Positions 14,788-15,346 of a stretch of 15,346 nucleotides of DNA are shown here, piece by piece. The notes under the pieces were generated by a model. The model worked only from the letters and a program-made list of their open reading frames with translations, ran no database searches and had not been told where the DNA came from. The stretch lies in NCBI GenBank assembly GCA_022866645.1, contig JALHUQ010000166.1:1-15346 (forward strand). The letters are read 5' to 3'. Source of the DNA: Woeseiaceae bacterium (GTDB lineage: Bacteria > Pseudomonadota > Gammaproteobacteria > Steroidobacterales > Woeseiaceae). The position numbers were made by a program, and so were the translations under genes. Positions within the stretch are counted from its first letter, which is position 1. Each line of letters opens with the position of its first letter.

Positions 14788-15346
14788 TTATTTCTCGAAG
14801 CCGATAAAGTACGCTCGCGAACCATCATCGATGGCGAAGGCCAGCGCATCATTCGGCGCAAAAAAATCTGCGAGGAACGCGAGGCCCACGTAATCGCCGG
14901 CTATCGCGCAGCCGCTGATAGTGCTCTGCACTTCGTACAGGTTGAAGCGCGCGTCGATGATGGCGAACTGCCCCATCGAAACGCAGCCCATCGTGTTTTG
15001 CCCGGTGAAGCTGCCGTCAGCGGCAATCGTGAACGTAACCGTCGGATTCAGGAAGTCGTCGTAGCTGATCCAGGAACCCGCAAGCAAATTGAGCGCCGAC
15101 GCCCGCGCGTAAAACGTCGGGTCATAGAAGAACTCGAAGCTACCGCTTTCGCCGGCCACCGTGGTCCAGGTCCCGGACATTTCGCTGCGCCCGGTGATCG
15201 TTCCCGCGATCGTGACGGGGGTGGCCGAACTGCCATCCAGCCAGAAAATATTGGCATCGGCGAAGGCCGTTCCGTCTCCGACGAGGTCGTTGCCGACAAT
15301 GCTGAAGTTGCCGGACATCTGCACGGCGGATTCAACCGACACGAAG
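14788..15346 (-). CDS. Partial beta-rich, probably secreted protein of unknown function (5' end outside the window)
   Basis: The frame is open to the window edge and the true start is probably beyond it. A GTG at 15342 is only the first possible start inside. About 185 residues are visible. They are low in charge and rich in Gly, Ser, Thr and aromatic residues, with alternating beta-strand patterns such as SGTWTTVAGESGSFEFFYD and VTFTIAADGSFTG. Two cysteines in GCVSMGQFA and TISGCAIAG could pair. The pattern suggests a beta-barrel or lipocalin-like exported protein, but no family is recognised. It ends SRAYFIGFEK, eight bases before the strong hairpin at 14757-14780. Confidence 0.65.
   Translation of the reverse strand, partial: FVSVESAVQMSGNFSIVGNDLVGDGTAFADANIFWLDGSSATPVTIAGTITGRSEMSGTWTTVAGESGSFEFFYDPTFYARASALNLLAGSWISYDDFLNPTVTFTIAADGSFTGQNTMGCVSMGQFAIIDARFNLYEVQSTISGCAIAGDYVGLAFLADFFAPNDALAFAIDDGSRAYFIGFEK

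Overview
The window looks like chromosomal DNA of a free-living, moderately GC-rich gammaproteobacterium, perhaps a marine lineage close to Woeseia or Steroidobacter. This placement is an inference from protein style: a CadC-like regulator with TPRs, a GspA/ExeA-like ATPase, a KUP transporter and a Tat-exported flavoprotein. Nearly every gene is on the minus strand, so it is read from right to left. No rRNA, tRNA, CRISPR array or recognisable insertion sequence was seen.

Right end (15346 to 12871 region): a partial, probably secreted beta-rich protein ends in a perfect 10-bp hairpin. It is followed by a membrane-anchored pseudokinase with a C-terminal Calx-beta-like domain. Thirty bases later comes a Tat-exported, bicovalently flavinylated FAD oxidase, and the two probably form one transcript.

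Middle (11383 to 6536): a gap of 367 bases holds a sigma70-like promoter for an unusual gene in which a histone H1/AlgP-like lysine-alanine-proline tail of about 150 residues is fused to a complete NmrA/HSCARG-type Rossmann protein. Next come a membrane-bound CadC-type regulator (winged helix, three membrane segments, TolB-like domain, TPRs) and a small lipoprotein.

Left-middle (6424 to 2094): a compact operon of kup (potassium uptake), an acetyl-CoA hydrolase/CoA-transferase and a YciA-like acyl-CoA thioesterase. The first junction is 3 bases and the second is an ATGA overlap.

Left end (2033 to 1) is a patchwork. A plus-strand HTH gene appears to lack its normal N-terminus, a zinc-free quinone-oxidoreductase gene lies between two broken genes, and a roughly 30-residue scrap of protein-L-isoaspartate methyltransferase (pcm) follows. 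After that comes a well-formed cyclic-di-GMP-I (GEMM-I) riboswitch. Its 3' strand carries the Shine-Dalgarno of a GspA/ExeA-like AAA+ ATPase that runs off the window. This riboswitch, the pseudokinase and the histone-tail fusion are the most notable findings.
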